DNA of 64,000 nt from Oligosphaera ethanolica (GTDB lineage: Bacteria > Verrucomicrobiota > Lentisphaeria > Oligosphaerales > Oligosphaeraceae). Position numbers and translations under genes: made by a program. The notes beneath the pieces were generated by a model that was not told the DNA's origin, ran no database searches, and was given only the letters and a program-made list of their open reading frames with translations. The stretch covers positions 3,756,227 to 3,820,226 of the forward strand of contig NZ_JAUSVL010000001.1 of NCBI RefSeq assembly GCF_030814695.1, in the 5' to 3' direction. Shown here piece by piece: positions 1 to 9,559 of this stretch; within the stretch, counting starts at the first letter, position 1; each line of letters begins with the position of its first letter.

Positions 1-359
1 GTGTCGCCGACTGCCTCCGAAACCCCCTCGACGCAGAGCGCGACGGCCGCCCGGTTGACCGCGATGCGGTCGTCCGGCAGGGCCAGCACCAGCGGGCTTC
101 CCGGTCCCTCCAGCAGCGTCAGCACATCCTCCGCCAGGGGCGGCAGGCCGGGGCTGCGGTCGGCCACGGCATAGATTCGGGCGAACACCGCCGCCGCCCG
201 CCGGGCCGGTGGCGAATCCGCAGCCATCCCCCCATGCAGCCGGAGAAGATCCGCCGCCCGGGGACCGGGTTGCGCCTCGCGCGCGACACCGGCGAGCGCG
301 AGGCATAGACACCCCGCTGCCAGCGCCCGAACCGCGATCCGCACCCCTGTTCCGCCCAT
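1..359 (-). CDS. Secreted protein of unknown function, partial at window edge
   Basis: The minus strand is open from an ATG at 359 to the window edge (119 codons), so the C-terminus is outside. An AGAAGGGAA ribosome-binding site lies just upstream of the ATG. The N-terminus has two arginines, then an Ala/Leu/Cys/Gly-rich core (about residues 8-25) ending in a GVAREA-like cleavage region, so it is probably exported. The remainder is Ala/Arg/Pro-rich and helical-looking (repeated RRAAAVFARIYAVAD-type stretches). I recognise no domain. The reading frame is very GC-rich, unlike the TIR operon that follows it, which suggests it belongs to the older chromosome flanking the island. Confidence 0.6.
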   Translation of the reverse strand, partial: MGGTGVRIAVRALAAGCLCLALAGVAREAQPGPRAADLLRLHGGMAADSPPARRAAAVFARIYAVADRSPGLPPLAEDVLTLLEGPGSPLVLALPDDRIAVNRAAVALCVEGVSEAVGD

Positions 360-577
360 TGGCTATTCCCTTCTGACCCTCTCGGCTGCCTAGTGCGAGA
401 GCCTTGCCTTGGTCGGCGTCCCCCTCCGTTCAGCAGGGCGTACCGTTCTTGCCTTTTTACTCTAGGCGATGGTCTGAACCTGTGCAAGGGCACCGTGCGA
501 GTATTTTCGCTGCCTGTCCCGACGTCCTCTTTTTCGTACTGCCTATTCCAGTACAGCAGGCATTACAATCCAGCTGC

Positions 578-1135
578 TCAAGCCTTTCGTTGAAACGCAA
601 AACACGCTACCACATCGACCGCAATCTGTTCCAGTTCAAAACGTCCCTCCAGATCCGCACGGTAAACCCTCATAGGAACAGATTCCGGTTCGGCCGCGAG
701 CGCGTGATAAGCGTCAATGAACCGGCGTCTGGTTTCCGGCTGGAGCAGCCATTCTCCTGTTAGCCCATGCTTCGCCACTTTGTCCAGAATCGTCTGTTCG
801 GTGTTCAGCAACAAAACGGTCAAGTGGGGATAAGGCAGACACAGGTTCCTGGCTTCCGGCAGATCGGTCGAAACGAAGACGGTCGGCCAGCCTCGATCCC
901 ACACCAAAACCTCCCGGTCGGCATGTTCTTTTCGAATTCCCTGCATCACGTCGTTTATCCGCTGGGAAGCGCACAGCGGATCCGTCTCCCAAAGCGGATA
1001 CACCTCCACCTCTCGAAACGGTGCCGCCACTGCTACGGAAACACCTTCCGCCGCCAGACGAGCAACCAGTGTATTAACCAGCGGTGTCTTGCCCCCGCAA
1101 TCCGTTCCGTCAATAACGATTTCAAACGGGGTCAT
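578..1135 (-). CDS. Thymidylate-kinase-like P-loop protein
   Basis: A 185-residue protein whose N-terminus (MTPFEIVIDGTDCGGKT) carries a Walker A loop of the thymidylate kinase type, with GTDCGGKT in place of the usual GxDGxGKT. The segment VLVWDRGWPTVFVS fits the DRY/DRW region of dTMP kinases, and a C-terminal helical part follows. The family phosphorylates nucleoside monophosphates, but many divergent members act on other small molecules, so the substrate is unknown. The start is ATG 1135, because upstream in-frame codons would run deep into the preceding gene; as chosen it overlaps that gene by 14 bases, indicating one transcript. It is the last gene of the minus-strand run. Confidence 0.7.
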   Translation of the reverse strand: MTPFEIVIDGTDCGGKTPLVNTLVARLAAEGVSVAVAAPFREVEVYPLWETDPLCASQRINDVMQGIRKEHADREVLVWDRGWPTVFVSTDLPEARNLCLPYPHLTVLLLNTEQTILDKVAKHGLTGEWLLQPETRRRFIDAYHALAAEPESVPMRVYRADLEGRFELEQIAVDVVACFAFQRKA

Positions 1136-2000
1136 TCGTCGCCTCCAACGCTTGCTCAAATTGTTTCCACCGTGCCAGAAGCAGATCAGGGCTGCCGTCC
1201 TTGCGCCAGATGTCCTTATCATAATCCTCGCAGGCGGACAGGGATTTGATTCGCATGTTATCGGGCGATATTTCTCCGCATACCACATCGCCGCTTTCAT
1301 TCATAAACAAACAGAAGTCCAACACATCGAATCCGGCACGTTGACATGTAGATCGGACTACCGAAAAAACCCGCAGCGCGGTGTGCTCTGCCGCCGTCGT
1401 GTCGATCAGCCGTTCGGCCAAATACATCGGAAGTTGTTCATCGCGCAACCGGTCACCATTGCTATTCGTCAGCGGATTGCGGTAGTCGAATCGAACATAA
1501 GGGGCATGCGCCTCTCCCTTTGTAAACGACTCCCCGTAGCGATCCATAATCTCAAATATGCCGTCATAAATATGCGCCGGGGTGCCGACCAGTGCCGCCT
1601 TAACGATCACCTCCACCGGAGGCACCCGTTCCTCGGTCACGAGCGCAAAATCGGAGCCTGCCGCCAGCACGCAGGTCTTTATTCCCTCCCTATGCAGCCA
1701 ATCCCAGAACAAGCATGAAATCCTCATGCGAAGCCCATCCGTTCCCGCGACCTCGCCAGCCCGGTTGATCCGGTACGAGTAGACCGTCGGCAGAAAGCGT
1801 TGAACCAGAATTCCCGGCACATCGGTTCGTCGAATCTCCTTGCTGTTGCCCCGATGATACAACGGCAGCGATAAAAACCGTTCGCCGCTGTCCAGCAGAA
1901 GACTGCGCACGGCATCCGCATCCAGCCCCAACCGGTTGAATGCCGGGTTGCGGCAGAACACTCGCATGACATCATCATTCTCGCGCATCATGTTACCCAT
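1122..2000 (-). CDS. SAICAR-synthetase-like (PurC-family) protein
   Basis: A protein of about 292 residues with the hallmarks of phosphoribosylaminoimidazole-succinocarboxamide synthase. GNSKEIRRTD stands at the place of the phosphate loop, PPVEVIVKAALVGTPA in the middle, then YVRFDYRNPL and LRDEQLP, and CGEISPDNMRIK near residue 245. PurC normally ligates aspartate to CAIR with ATP. This copy is divergent at the N-terminus and lies in no purine operon, so it may be a specialised paralog. ATG 2000 is preferred over ATG 2015 because GGGAGGGA lies 5 bases before it. It overlaps the end of the TIR stub upstream (stop at 1993-1995) and the start of the kinase-like gene downstream, implying coupled translation. 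Confidence 0.7.
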   Translation of the reverse strand: MGNMMRENDDVMRVFCRNPAFNRLGLDADAVRSLLLDSGERFLSLPLYHRGNSKEIRRTDVPGILVQRFLPTVYSYRINRAGEVAGTDGLRMRISCLFWDWLHREGIKTCVLAAGSDFALVTEERVPPVEVIVKAALVGTPAHIYDGIFEIMDRYGESFTKGEAHAPYVRFDYRNPLTNSNGDRLRDEQLPMYLAERLIDTTAAEHTALRVFSVVRSTCQRAGFDVLDFCLFMNESGDVVCGEISPDNMRIKSLSACEDYDKDIWRKDGSPDLLLARWKQFEQALEATNDPV

Positions 2001-2139
2001 CGCGTTCCCTCCCATCTACCAGAAACGGGTTCAGTTGCAGCGGCTGGCCGCAGGAGTCCAACTTCACCGGAAAGTGAAACCACTCCAGCCGCCGCTGCAA
2101 CCACCGCGTCACCCGGCTGTCCTTGCGGGAAAAACTCAT
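1993..2139 (-). pseudogene. N-terminal stub of a TIR-domain protein
   Basis: A 48-codon frame starting MSFSRKDSRVTRWLQRRLEW and followed by a VPVKL-like strand and a region resembling the 'RDRE' part of TIR domains. This matches the first strand, helix and BB-loop area of bacterial TIR_2 domains (FISYSrkDsr..W.q..LE.y..P). It then stops, with its TAA overlapping the ATG of the PurC-like gene. The catalytic glutamate and the rest of the fold are absent, so it cannot be a working TIR domain. It is either the remainder of a sixth TIR gene deleted by recombination or a very short coupling peptide; I favour the former. An in-frame stop lies 9 codons upstream. Confidence 0.55.
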
Positions 2140-2193
2140 ACCGATGTCTTCATTATTTTCTTAATCCGACAATCTGCCATGCCTTTTCGCAGT

Positions 2194-4428
2194 CTATATC
2201 AACCTCAACGATGCTGCGATGCGGTCCCCCAAGTAGGCAACCTTGCAGAAGTCTTGGAAGGTGCAGTTACGTGCATACATCTGTATTGATATCTCAAGTT
2301 CGGAGCCGAGAGACGGGTCCTTAGCAAGCCGACTTGAACTAAGCTCTCGCGTAACCTTCTCTGCTGCGGGATTGTCAACAATAATGACATAGTGCCTGCC
2401 CCATTCAGACCCCTGCGTGTCATAATGGGTGAATGCAACATGACCATTGCCTTCATTTGTGTGAAGGAGGTGGATTCCAACAAGCTTGCCAGAATCTTTC
2501 GGAATGACGTTACCCGATGTCAGGTAATCATCGAATCGTCTCGCAACCTCAACAAAATAATGTGGGCGCGAATCTAGTGTGTTGAAGCGAAGGCGCTTCC
2601 CGGCCTGTAGCGCGATTCCTGATGTTACGTAAATCCGCAGGAAGTGTCCATCACACTCACGCTTGAACCGTCGCGCCTTGGCATCCTCAATTCCTGTGCG
2701 GATACTCTTGACCTCCCTCATTAATGTGCGGAGCGGTTGGCGACCTGGCTCCCATTCCTCCCATCCGCCAAGATCCAGTGTGTAGCGAACACCGTGCCGC
2801 CATTCAAAAGTCCGGGTCATTGGCGGTGCCTGCTGGTCCAGTATGGGAAAGGTGAATTCGGAACCTACATGCAGGGAGATTGCCGCAGAAAGCATTTGCC
2901 GATCTTTGTCCGATAGCTCTGCCAAATCTTTTCCAAGATGGACTGCCGGTTCACCAGAGATGGCGGGGACATCCGCGTAGAGTTGACCGTGATCGGGGCA
3001 GGTTATATTGAGAATTCGGTCACGCGGAAGTTTCGATGTCAACGAGGATGCCTCACTCTTGCAGTAAGGTGAGCCCGCGTAACACGCATTGGTGATACAG
3101 ATGGCTTTAGTGGATGCCTCCACTGCATCGTCAATGGCTCGTTGGAACTCCTCCGGCTGCATGGCGATCTTCTCCTTCTGATCAGCCGAAATTTCATACT
3201 CGTCAAACCACACTGGAACTCCGCCAGCCATAAGTTGCTCGGAGAGGAAACGGACGAATCGGGCATCGGTCGTGCGGTAACTCATGAACAAACGACTTGA
3301 GTTCGAATCTCCCCTAAAGGCGAAAGTGGAGAGTGTTTTTGCAAGATCGTGTTGCCCGTTCTCCCAGGCAAGGGTTATGGCAGAAATGCCCCCCATCATG
3401 TCTGCATGGAAGGCGAGAAGCGGATTGCCACCTGCACGGAAAAGAGCTTCTGCGATAGCTCTATGGCCGCCTTGAGCCGCCAGATGAAGAGGAGTAAGTC
3501 CTTCCGGCGTTTGCGTGTTCGGGTCAGCTCCGCTTGATAATAGTTGCTCGACAACATCAAGTTGATCTTGGATCAAGCCAGGGGCTCCGCTGCTTTGCGA
3601 GCGGAAGAGATCAGTGCGCTTGTTCTGCCTTCGCGATGCGGCGCTCGCGGCGAGATGGAGAGGTGCCGACCCTTTACTATCCTGAGCGTTTGGATCTGCT
3701 CCCGCATCAAGCAACTGCCTAACGACAGCAGGACGTCCATTCAACGCAGCCACAGCTAAAGCTTGATTCTTTCCGGTGGCATCAACATTGTGCCCCAGAA
3801 GGAGTGCAACCATTTTCGCATCTGCTTCTGATGCTGCGACTTCGAGTGCGGTTAAGACTTCATTCTTGGTGGAGGCATTTACATCCGCCCCGTTCACCAG
3901 CAGGAGTTTCACCTTATTGTATTCGCTTCTTGAGACTGCGACGTGTAAAGGATAATATCCCAGAGAATCAGGACTGTTGACATTGATCAGTTCTGAACGG
4001 AGCGCATTTTCTAACAACGCCGTGTCACCATCCGTAATTATCGTCGTCGCAAGGCCTTTGCGAATATAGTTTTTTGCAACCGTGAGATACTTCCAATTCA
4101 TGTGGAGGGTCATGCAAACAAGGCTCACCAATAACAACTTTCTCACCCAAACGATTTCTGGCGCAAGAAAGGCTATTGCGACGAGAACGATAACGCACAA
4201 GACACTAGCTGCAACAAGGAGAATTCTGAACAAATGCGCCGCCTGAACTTTCTTTTGCACCGGCAGAGTTGTGTTGGACCTTGCTATGTAAAGAAACAAC
4301 ACAATATTGCCCGCCATGCACGACGCAAATAGAAGGTTCAATATGGCCTCGCCCGAGTAATTGGCAATGATACCCGTTTGTGCCCAAGGCAAAACACCGG
4401 ATGCAAATATCGTAGTTATAACATTCAT
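2194..4428 (-). CDS. Membrane-anchored ankyrin-repeat TIR protein with shared C-terminal domain
   Basis: A 744-residue protein and the only complete long TIR gene at this end of the operon. Three hydrophobic segments (about 22-48, 66-90, 94-115) are followed by ankyrin repeats (about 133-365; motifs such as GADVNA, GADPNAQDSKGSAPLHLA and TPLHLAAQGGH). A TIR domain begins at about 378 with SRLFMSYRTTDARFVRFL. The likely NADase glutamate is E459 in YCKSEASS. A C-terminal domain (about 535-744) contains VGIHLLHTNEGNGHVAFTHY and is shared with two other TIR proteins in this operon. TIR domains of this kind cleave NAD+ or make cyclic-ADPR-type signals; here the enzyme would be membrane-tethered, with ankyrin repeats as sensor. 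ATG 4428 has GAAGGAGT seven bases upstream. It follows the NACHT gene by 42 bases. Confidence 0.85.
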   Translation of the reverse strand: MNVITTIFASGVLPWAQTGIIANYSGEAILNLLFASCMAGNIVLFLYIARSNTTLPVQKKVQAAHLFRILLVAASVLCVIVLVAIAFLAPEIVWVRKLLLVSLVCMTLHMNWKYLTVAKNYIRKGLATTIITDGDTALLENALRSELINVNSPDSLGYYPLHVAVSRSEYNKVKLLLVNGADVNASTKNEVLTALEVAASEADAKMVALLLGHNVDATGKNQALAVAALNGRPAVVRQLLDAGADPNAQDSKGSAPLHLAASAASRRQNKRTDLFRSQSSGAPGLIQDQLDVVEQLLSSGADPNTQTPEGLTPLHLAAQGGHRAIAEALFRAGGNPLLAFHADMMGGISAITLAWENGQHDLAKTLSTFAFRGDSNSSRLFMSYRTTDARFVRFLSEQLMAGGVPVWFDEYEISADQKEKIAMQPEEFQRAIDDAVEASTKAICITNACYAGSPYCKSEASSLTSKLPRDRILNITCPDHGQLYADVPAISGEPAVHLGKDLAELSDKDRQMLSAAISLHVGSEFTFPILDQQAPPMTRTFEWRHGVRYTLDLGGWEEWEPGRQPLRTLMREVKSIRTGIEDAKARRFKRECDGHFLRIYVTSGIALQAGKRLRFNTLDSRPHYFVEVARRFDDYLTSGNVIPKDSGKLVGIHLLHTNEGNGHVAFTHYDTQGSEWGRHYVIIVDNPAAEKVTRELSSSRLAKDPSLGSELEISIQMYARNCTFQDFCKVAYLGDRIAASLRLI

Positions 4429-4470
4429 AAAGACTCCTTCGATATCGTATTATTCATTTGGTCCGCCCTT

Positions 4471-5795
4471 TCATTGCTTGCGAAACAAGAGGATTGCTCC
4501 AATGACCAGCCCGATGATAGGTAGACCCCTAACCCAAAACATTTTTTTCAGGAAGTGCCCAAATGGGCCCTGTGTCACCCTCCGACGCATTTTATGACGT
4601 GCCCAACAACGACGCAAGTATTCAAGGTGATTACAACTCGATTGAAGTGTTTTAGCAAGCCGCGCAAAGTTTTGAGCGCGGGCTAACACATCCTCCCTGC
4701 CGTTATGTCCTTGCAGAATGTGAACTGCTTCAGCGCAGAGGCACTCGGTTTTATTCCATCTGTCGTTGTCCGCCATGGGGCCGAAATGGAGGTGAACATA
4801 CGCGAGGTCGAGAAGTCTCTCTGGCAACTGGTAGTAATTTCCCACAAACCGACAACAGGAGATTGCCTTCTCGTAGTATTTGGCCGCCTGCCTGCCATCG
4901 CCCGACACAATACTGCATTTCCCCAGCAGGGCGTAAGCCGATGCGAGCTTGTCAGGATCGGCGATGGATTCCTGCTCCACCATCTGCAACACTTGCTGGG
5001 CAATTCTTCTGGCTTGAGTTTTCTTGCCCATAAGCAGACGGATTCCAAAACAGCCGTGAAGTGAATCCAGTGCCATTGAACCATCGTTAGTCTGCCTGGC
5101 TGCAAAGTATTCCATTGTGAAACATTTGTCAGCCTCTCTAGCTTCGCAATGCAAATCCCATAGCGATTTGAACCCTGTGAATTGAAGTAAAAAATTGACT
5201 TTTTGGGTATGCGCCGTCCCCAGCGCACCGCTTGCAGTGCCTTCGAGTGAAATATTACCCATATCATTGGCGCGTCCCCATGCATTGAGATAGCATGTGA
5301 TCGCCATATCAAACTCCCCGCCCGACAATAACAAAGCCCCTTGGCTCATCTCCAGTTTGGCCAGTTGGAGTCCATTGGTAGCCTCATCTTTCATGAGACG
5401 TTCTCGATAGAGTCTAATTGTGCGAAGTGCCAACTTGCGGCCTTCACTGTCATACAAGCAGTATTGAGCAGCCAACTCGCAGAGGATATCGAGCCGGTTT
5501 GCTGTCAGGGCGGATTCGGGGCCATCCATATGCCGTCGTAATCCGACAACAAAGTGGTCGGCCTTTTCACGCTCCATTGTCCTCCAGAAGATATCGGCAT
5601 CGCGTATACTGGTCTGACACATAGCCTCCAGCCAGACGAGATCGTTCAATAACCGCCGCGCCAGTTCCCAATGCTTTGCCTCAACGGCATTCCACGGTGC
5701 TTCCGCAGCCATGCGGGAAGTAACAATAGGGGTTTCATATCGCGTTGCGAAATAGTTTGCCAATGCATGATGGGCCTGCCGTTTTGCTTCGTCTA
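4471..5795 (-). pseudogene. 3' part of interrupted DUF4062-NACHT-TPR gene (TPR region and C-terminal membrane segment)
   Basis: This open frame (about 440 codons) has no good start of its own. Its first residues (SIDEAKRQAHHALANYF, then a TxRMAAEAPWNAVEAKHWELA stretch) match the junction that follows the NACHT module in TPR-containing STAND proteins (H..LAdYF... ElPWql..a..W). TPR-like helical repeats follow (for example YALLGKCSIVSGDGRQAAKYY). It ends with a membrane segment of about 20 residues (RGLPIIGLVIGAILLFRKQ). It continues in phase from the 7696-9559 part once the IS at 5803-7695 and one copy of the 7-bp target repeat are removed: 1864 + 1325 bases = 1063 codons including stop. It is therefore the C-terminal half of one gene, not a separate protein. 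Confidence 0.85.
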
Positions 5796-5802
5796 TAGAA
5801 AG

Positions 5803-7695
5803 AGCCCGTCCGAAAAGCCCTGGCGAGAGTCTTGCTTGAGTGCCATGGCGGCTGTCGGGGCGGACGCCAACTGCCAGGGCGGCGGCGACCCGACTATTTT
5901 ACCCGGAAATATTAGCAGCTAGGAAGAATTCTTTGATTTTTTAAACGCGCGCGGCGCATTTCACCCGTTAACCTTATTATTTCTGTCTATTTATGTCATG
6001 TTTTGTCTATTTATGCCGTGTTTCTCATCTTCTCTTCCTGCTCCTGAGCTTCCTTAGCCTTTCTGGCGCGGACCATCAGGATGCGGTCGACGTTGTAGGC
6101 GATGATCTTCTCCAGCATTTCCGCTCTGACGTTTTCCAGTCCGCAGCGCCGCATTCTGGCGAAGAAGTAGCCATCCTTCATGACCGCCATGAGGGACTCT
6201 ACGGCGGAGCGTCGCGCGCGTTGCTCAATGGCTTCGGCGCTGTCCCATTCCCCGGCCGGGGTGATCTTCTTGCCCTTGGCGCCGGAGAAGGTGATCAGCT
6301 TGACGCCCAGTTTGAGCGCGGCCTCGCGGTTTTTCTGCGAGGCGTAGCCATCGTCCGTGGTGATCTTTTCCGGCACGGCGCCGATGCGGCCGGCGACGGC
6401 TTCGATCGTCTTGACCAGCACGCCGCTGTCGGCGGTGTTGCCCTTGTCCAGCGCCAGGTCGACGATGAAGCCCGCACGGCTGCGGGCCAGGCCGGGACGG
6501 TAGCCAAGTACGGTTTCGCGGTCGCCTTTGATGATCAGGGCCGCGTCGGCGTCGGCCAGGCTGAGCAACTTCTCGTCCATGGGCACGGCCTCGTGTTTGA
6601 ACACTCGGCGCCGGATTTGATTGCCGGCCTTCCAGGCGTTGACGAGGGCCTGGACGCCATCGATCAGGTGTCGCTCCCGCTTGGCCTGAAGCTGCGGAGC
6701 CAGCTGGGCAGCGTCTTCTGCGAACAAGGTCTTGTAGAGCTCTTTCATGGGGGCCATGGCCTTGTCCATCGTGTCAAGCATCTTGCGATACAGCTTCCGT
6801 CTTTTGCTCGGAGCCTTCTTGCCGCGGGCCATGTTGATGTCACGCGCCAGGCTGACAATCGTGTCTTTCCAGGTTGGCATCCAGCCATCGGTGAACGTGA
6901 CCACTCCCAGTTTCCGCAAGGTCCAAAGCTCGATGAAGGCTCGCTGCAGGCTGCGAGCGGCCAGGCTGGCGTCATTGGGAAACGCCGAGTTGGCGCACAC
7001 CGCCGTGCTGTCAATGCAGATTTCCTTGAAGTCGTCAAGCTCCTCGGTCAGGCAGTCCTGGAGCTGGGCATCCAGTATGGCCTGCCGCGTCGCGTTGGTC
7101 ACGGCGTTGAGGTTGTCGACCAGCGCCTGACGCGATGGCAGGCGAAGACCGCGAGGCGACAGCACGGCCTCGATCGTCTTGTACTCGCAGAAGCGCTCGC
7201 AGGCGTCCTGGTCGCTGACCGAACCATAGCGGCCGCGCATGAGCAGAAAGAGAAAGACGACCAATGCCGGCATTCTGGGGCGACCAGTCTCAAGGGTACG
7301 GGGGGCGACGCTGGGCTCCGCCTCGGGGATGTTACTCAGCAAGGCCGGCAGGGCTGGCAAGACTGCCCGTGCCGCTTGCCGCTGGCGCGCACGCTGGGCC
7401 TTCTTCCGCAAACCGTAGGCATCCAGGTCGGCGTCGATCATCGGCAGCAACTCGCCATGGCGGTCGATGAAAGCCAGCATCTCCGCAGCGAAATCAGCCA
7501 AGTCGCTGTCGGGAGTGGTCGAAAACAACTGGTAATTTGGAAAGAGAAAAATACATTCCATGGCGTGCCCCATTATGTTTGTGCGACCTTTCTTCGCGGA
7601 ATTCGATCGCGTTCAGCATAATGTGGCACTTTTTTTTGATTTGTCTCGCGCGTGCGCGCATTATGCGCGCACGCGAGGGCTTTTCGGATGACCTC
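5803..7695 (-). mobile_element. Insertion sequence interrupting the NACHT gene
   Basis: Bounded by the direct repeat TAGAAAG at 5796-5802 and 7696-7702. Near each end lies an inverted motif, TCCGAAAAGCCCT, at 5809 reading inward and ending at 7688 on the other strand. It contains a single transposase gene on the minus strand. The distance from the direct repeat to the inverted motif is 6 bases on one side and 7 on the other, so the exact tip is uncertain by a base or two. Removing the element plus one TAGAAAG restores the reading frame of the host gene. Confidence 0.85.
6011..7573 (-). CDS. DDE-type transposase (ISNCY/IS1182-like, family not certain)
   Basis: A 520-residue protein with the layout of a DDE transposase. 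The first aspartate is probably in DDFKEICIDSTAVCANSAFP, the second in TTDDGYASQKNREAALKLGV, and the glutamate in the final third near EQRARRSAVESLMAVMKDGYF. A helical N-terminal region includes GRYGSVSDQDACERF. It fills most of the 1.9-kb element and would catalyse its cut-and-paste movement. The N-terminus could begin at ATG 7573 or four codons later at ATG 7561. No frameshift or stop is seen, so this copy may be active. I did not see features that assign it firmly to a named IS family. Confidence 0.8.
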   Translation of the reverse strand: MGHAMECIFLFPNYQLFSTTPDSDLADFAAEMLAFIDRHGELLPMIDADLDAYGLRKKAQRARQRQAARAVLPALPALLSNIPEAEPSVAPRTLETGRPRMPALVVFLFLLMRGRYGSVSDQDACERFCEYKTIEAVLSPRGLRLPSRQALVDNLNAVTNATRQAILDAQLQDCLTEELDDFKEICIDSTAVCANSAFPNDASLAARSLQRAFIELWTLRKLGVVTFTDGWMPTWKDTIVSLARDINMARGKKAPSKRRKLYRKMLDTMDKAMAPMKELYKTLFAEDAAQLAPQLQAKRERHLIDGVQALVNAWKAGNQIRRRVFKHEAVPMDEKLLSLADADAALIIKGDRETVLGYRPGLARSRAGFIVDLALDKGNTADSGVLVKTIEAVAGRIGAVPEKITTDDGYASQKNREAALKLGVKLITFSGAKGKKITPAGEWDSAEAIEQRARRSAVESLMAVMKDGYFFARMRRCGLENVRAEMLEKIIAYNVDRILMVRARKAKEAQEQEEKMRNTA

Positions 7696-9559
7696 TAGAA
7701 AGCAGTTCCGCCTCGACCGCCTGGCGCAGGAAGTCGTGGCCGAATGCCCACAGGCTGCCGCGCTGGACGAGGTGCGGTTCTATTGCCAGCAACAGCGGAC
7801 GCCAGGTTTGCCGATCCATCGGGCCATGCTCATCGGCGAGTAAGTCCAACCACTCGTTTTCGCTCAGACCCTGGCGGGCGGCCCAGAGGTGGAGAAGGGA
7901 TCGGTTCACCAAGTCACGTCCAGCATGGAAATCGTTCTGCCAGCGGTGGATCACCAAGCGGAATAGGTCTTGAGGCGTGGTCGCCGTCAGGTATTCGGCA
8001 ACCTTGTCCGGCAGTTTGTCGAAGTCGCCAAACTGCCGCAGTTCCTCCAGCACGGTGCGCAGGAACAAGGGGTTGGCCGTGCCTGCGGAATCGAGGACCT
8101 GCTTGCGCAGGGTTATTCCCAGTGCCTTTCGGTAGTTCTTCAGGAAGGCGTCCATCATCCGTCCGCGCTCGCCCGTGCCAGCCAGCTGGCCGCGCTCGTC
8201 GGTGTCGGCCAACGGCAGCAGGTGCTCGGTCCAGCCGCGCTCGCGCAGGACTTCGAGGGCCGGTCCGGGAAGACAGGAGACCACCACCCGGATGTGGGCG
8301 GGGAAGAATCGGGGCAGCCAGTTCAGACGGCGGTCCGCCTCGTCGCCTTGGATTTGATTGAGACCGTCCAACACCAGCACGATGGGCTTGCCGCCGCTGG
8401 TTTGCGCCAGCCACAGCGGCAGAGCCTCCCGCATCTTCTCGGGCGTGGAAGGTATTTCGTCACTGATTTTGGCCAGCCGCTTGAGCTCGCCCAGCAGACG
8501 GTGCAGGAACCCATCCACGCTGGCGCTGTCGGGAGTGGCTCCGAAGTAGTGCTCAAAAAGAAAAGTTGAAGAATGAGGGCGCTCGGCGAGTTCAGCCGAG
8601 CCGATGAAGGATGAAGAAGCGAAGGCGGCCAGCAGGGCGGTCTTGCCGCTGCCCGAGTCGCCGGTGACGACCAGTCCCTTGCCGGCAGAGGGCGCGGCCA
8701 CGAACGCGGTGAGTGCCTGTGAGTGGCTGGGACGATCCACATAGGCCAGAGTCTTGCGCAAAGCATGGCTGCGGTGACCGGCGGCTTGCTGATCGAGCGG
8801 GTCGGGAACATCCTCTATCGGATAGAGCTTGTCGATCAGTTCGCGGAACTGCTTCTCAACAGCGGCGGCGAGTTCTTCGGGGGTCTTGTAGGGATCGACA
8901 AGCGGACGGCCGCTCTTGCGGATGGTTTCCTTGAGGGCGGCGAGTTTGGCTTTGCGCTCTTCGGTGCGCCGCGCGGCTTCTTCCGGGCCGAACGACGCGA
9001 TGTCCTGCGGAATGTCGCGCTCGATCATCTCGGCCTGCTCGTAGGCGGGACGTGTCGCGACATACGCCGGATCGCGCAAATAGAAGAAGGCGTGGCCATC
9101 CATCTTCGGGTTATTGATCACACCGTGGAGAATTTCCAGTTCGGTGACCGAAGTCCGGTTGCCGACGTGTTCTTTGGTCCACGGTTCCTTCTCAATGACT
9201 TCCGGCGACACGGTATCGGGTATCCAGCCGTAGCGTTCGCCGAGGATGCCGATGAAATACGGACGGCAGGTATTGATTTCCTCCAGACAGATCGGCAGCA
9301 CCTTGCCTTCCGCCGCCTCCTCCCTCGTGATGCCCCAGCGCAGGTCCACTTCGGTGAACGAGACGAACCGCTCGTCGCAAATCCGGCGCAGTTCGGGAAA
9401 CACTTTCTTCACCAGCAACTCCCGCTCCTCCTGCATGTCGCGGAAGGTTGAGGAGATGAAGACGCGGATCTGGCGCTTGGGGAGAGGCTCTGATTTCAGT
9501 TCTTGTGGGTTCATGCTGTTCTGTTCCCTTTTAGAACCGGATGTTTCTGCATTGCTCAT
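7696..9559 (-). pseudogene. 5' part of interrupted DUF4062-NACHT-TPR gene
   Basis: Codons 1-621 of a STAND-type protein. Residues about 30-120 are a DUF4062 domain (RQIRVFISSTFRDMQEER..., VDLRWGITREEA, GILGERYGW), a TIR-like N-terminal effector or adaptor domain common in bacterial NACHT proteins. A NACHT/AAA module follows, with Walker A GDSGSGKT at 300-307 and a Walker B-type PIVLVLDGLNQI at about 392. The part ends in FGHDFLRQAVEAELLS, where the IS begins; the present-day frame continues 11 codons into the IS and stops at 7661. ATG 9559 overlaps the stop of the upstream gene (ATGA). ATG 9514, preceded by AAAGGGAAC, is an alternative start. In the family the NTPase oligomerises on sensing a trigger and activates the N-terminal effector. 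Confidence 0.88.

Noticed and set aside
5993..7621. 542-residue plus-strand frame
   Set aside because: Shadow of the transposase on the opposite strand; the opposite frame has DDE motifs and good length.
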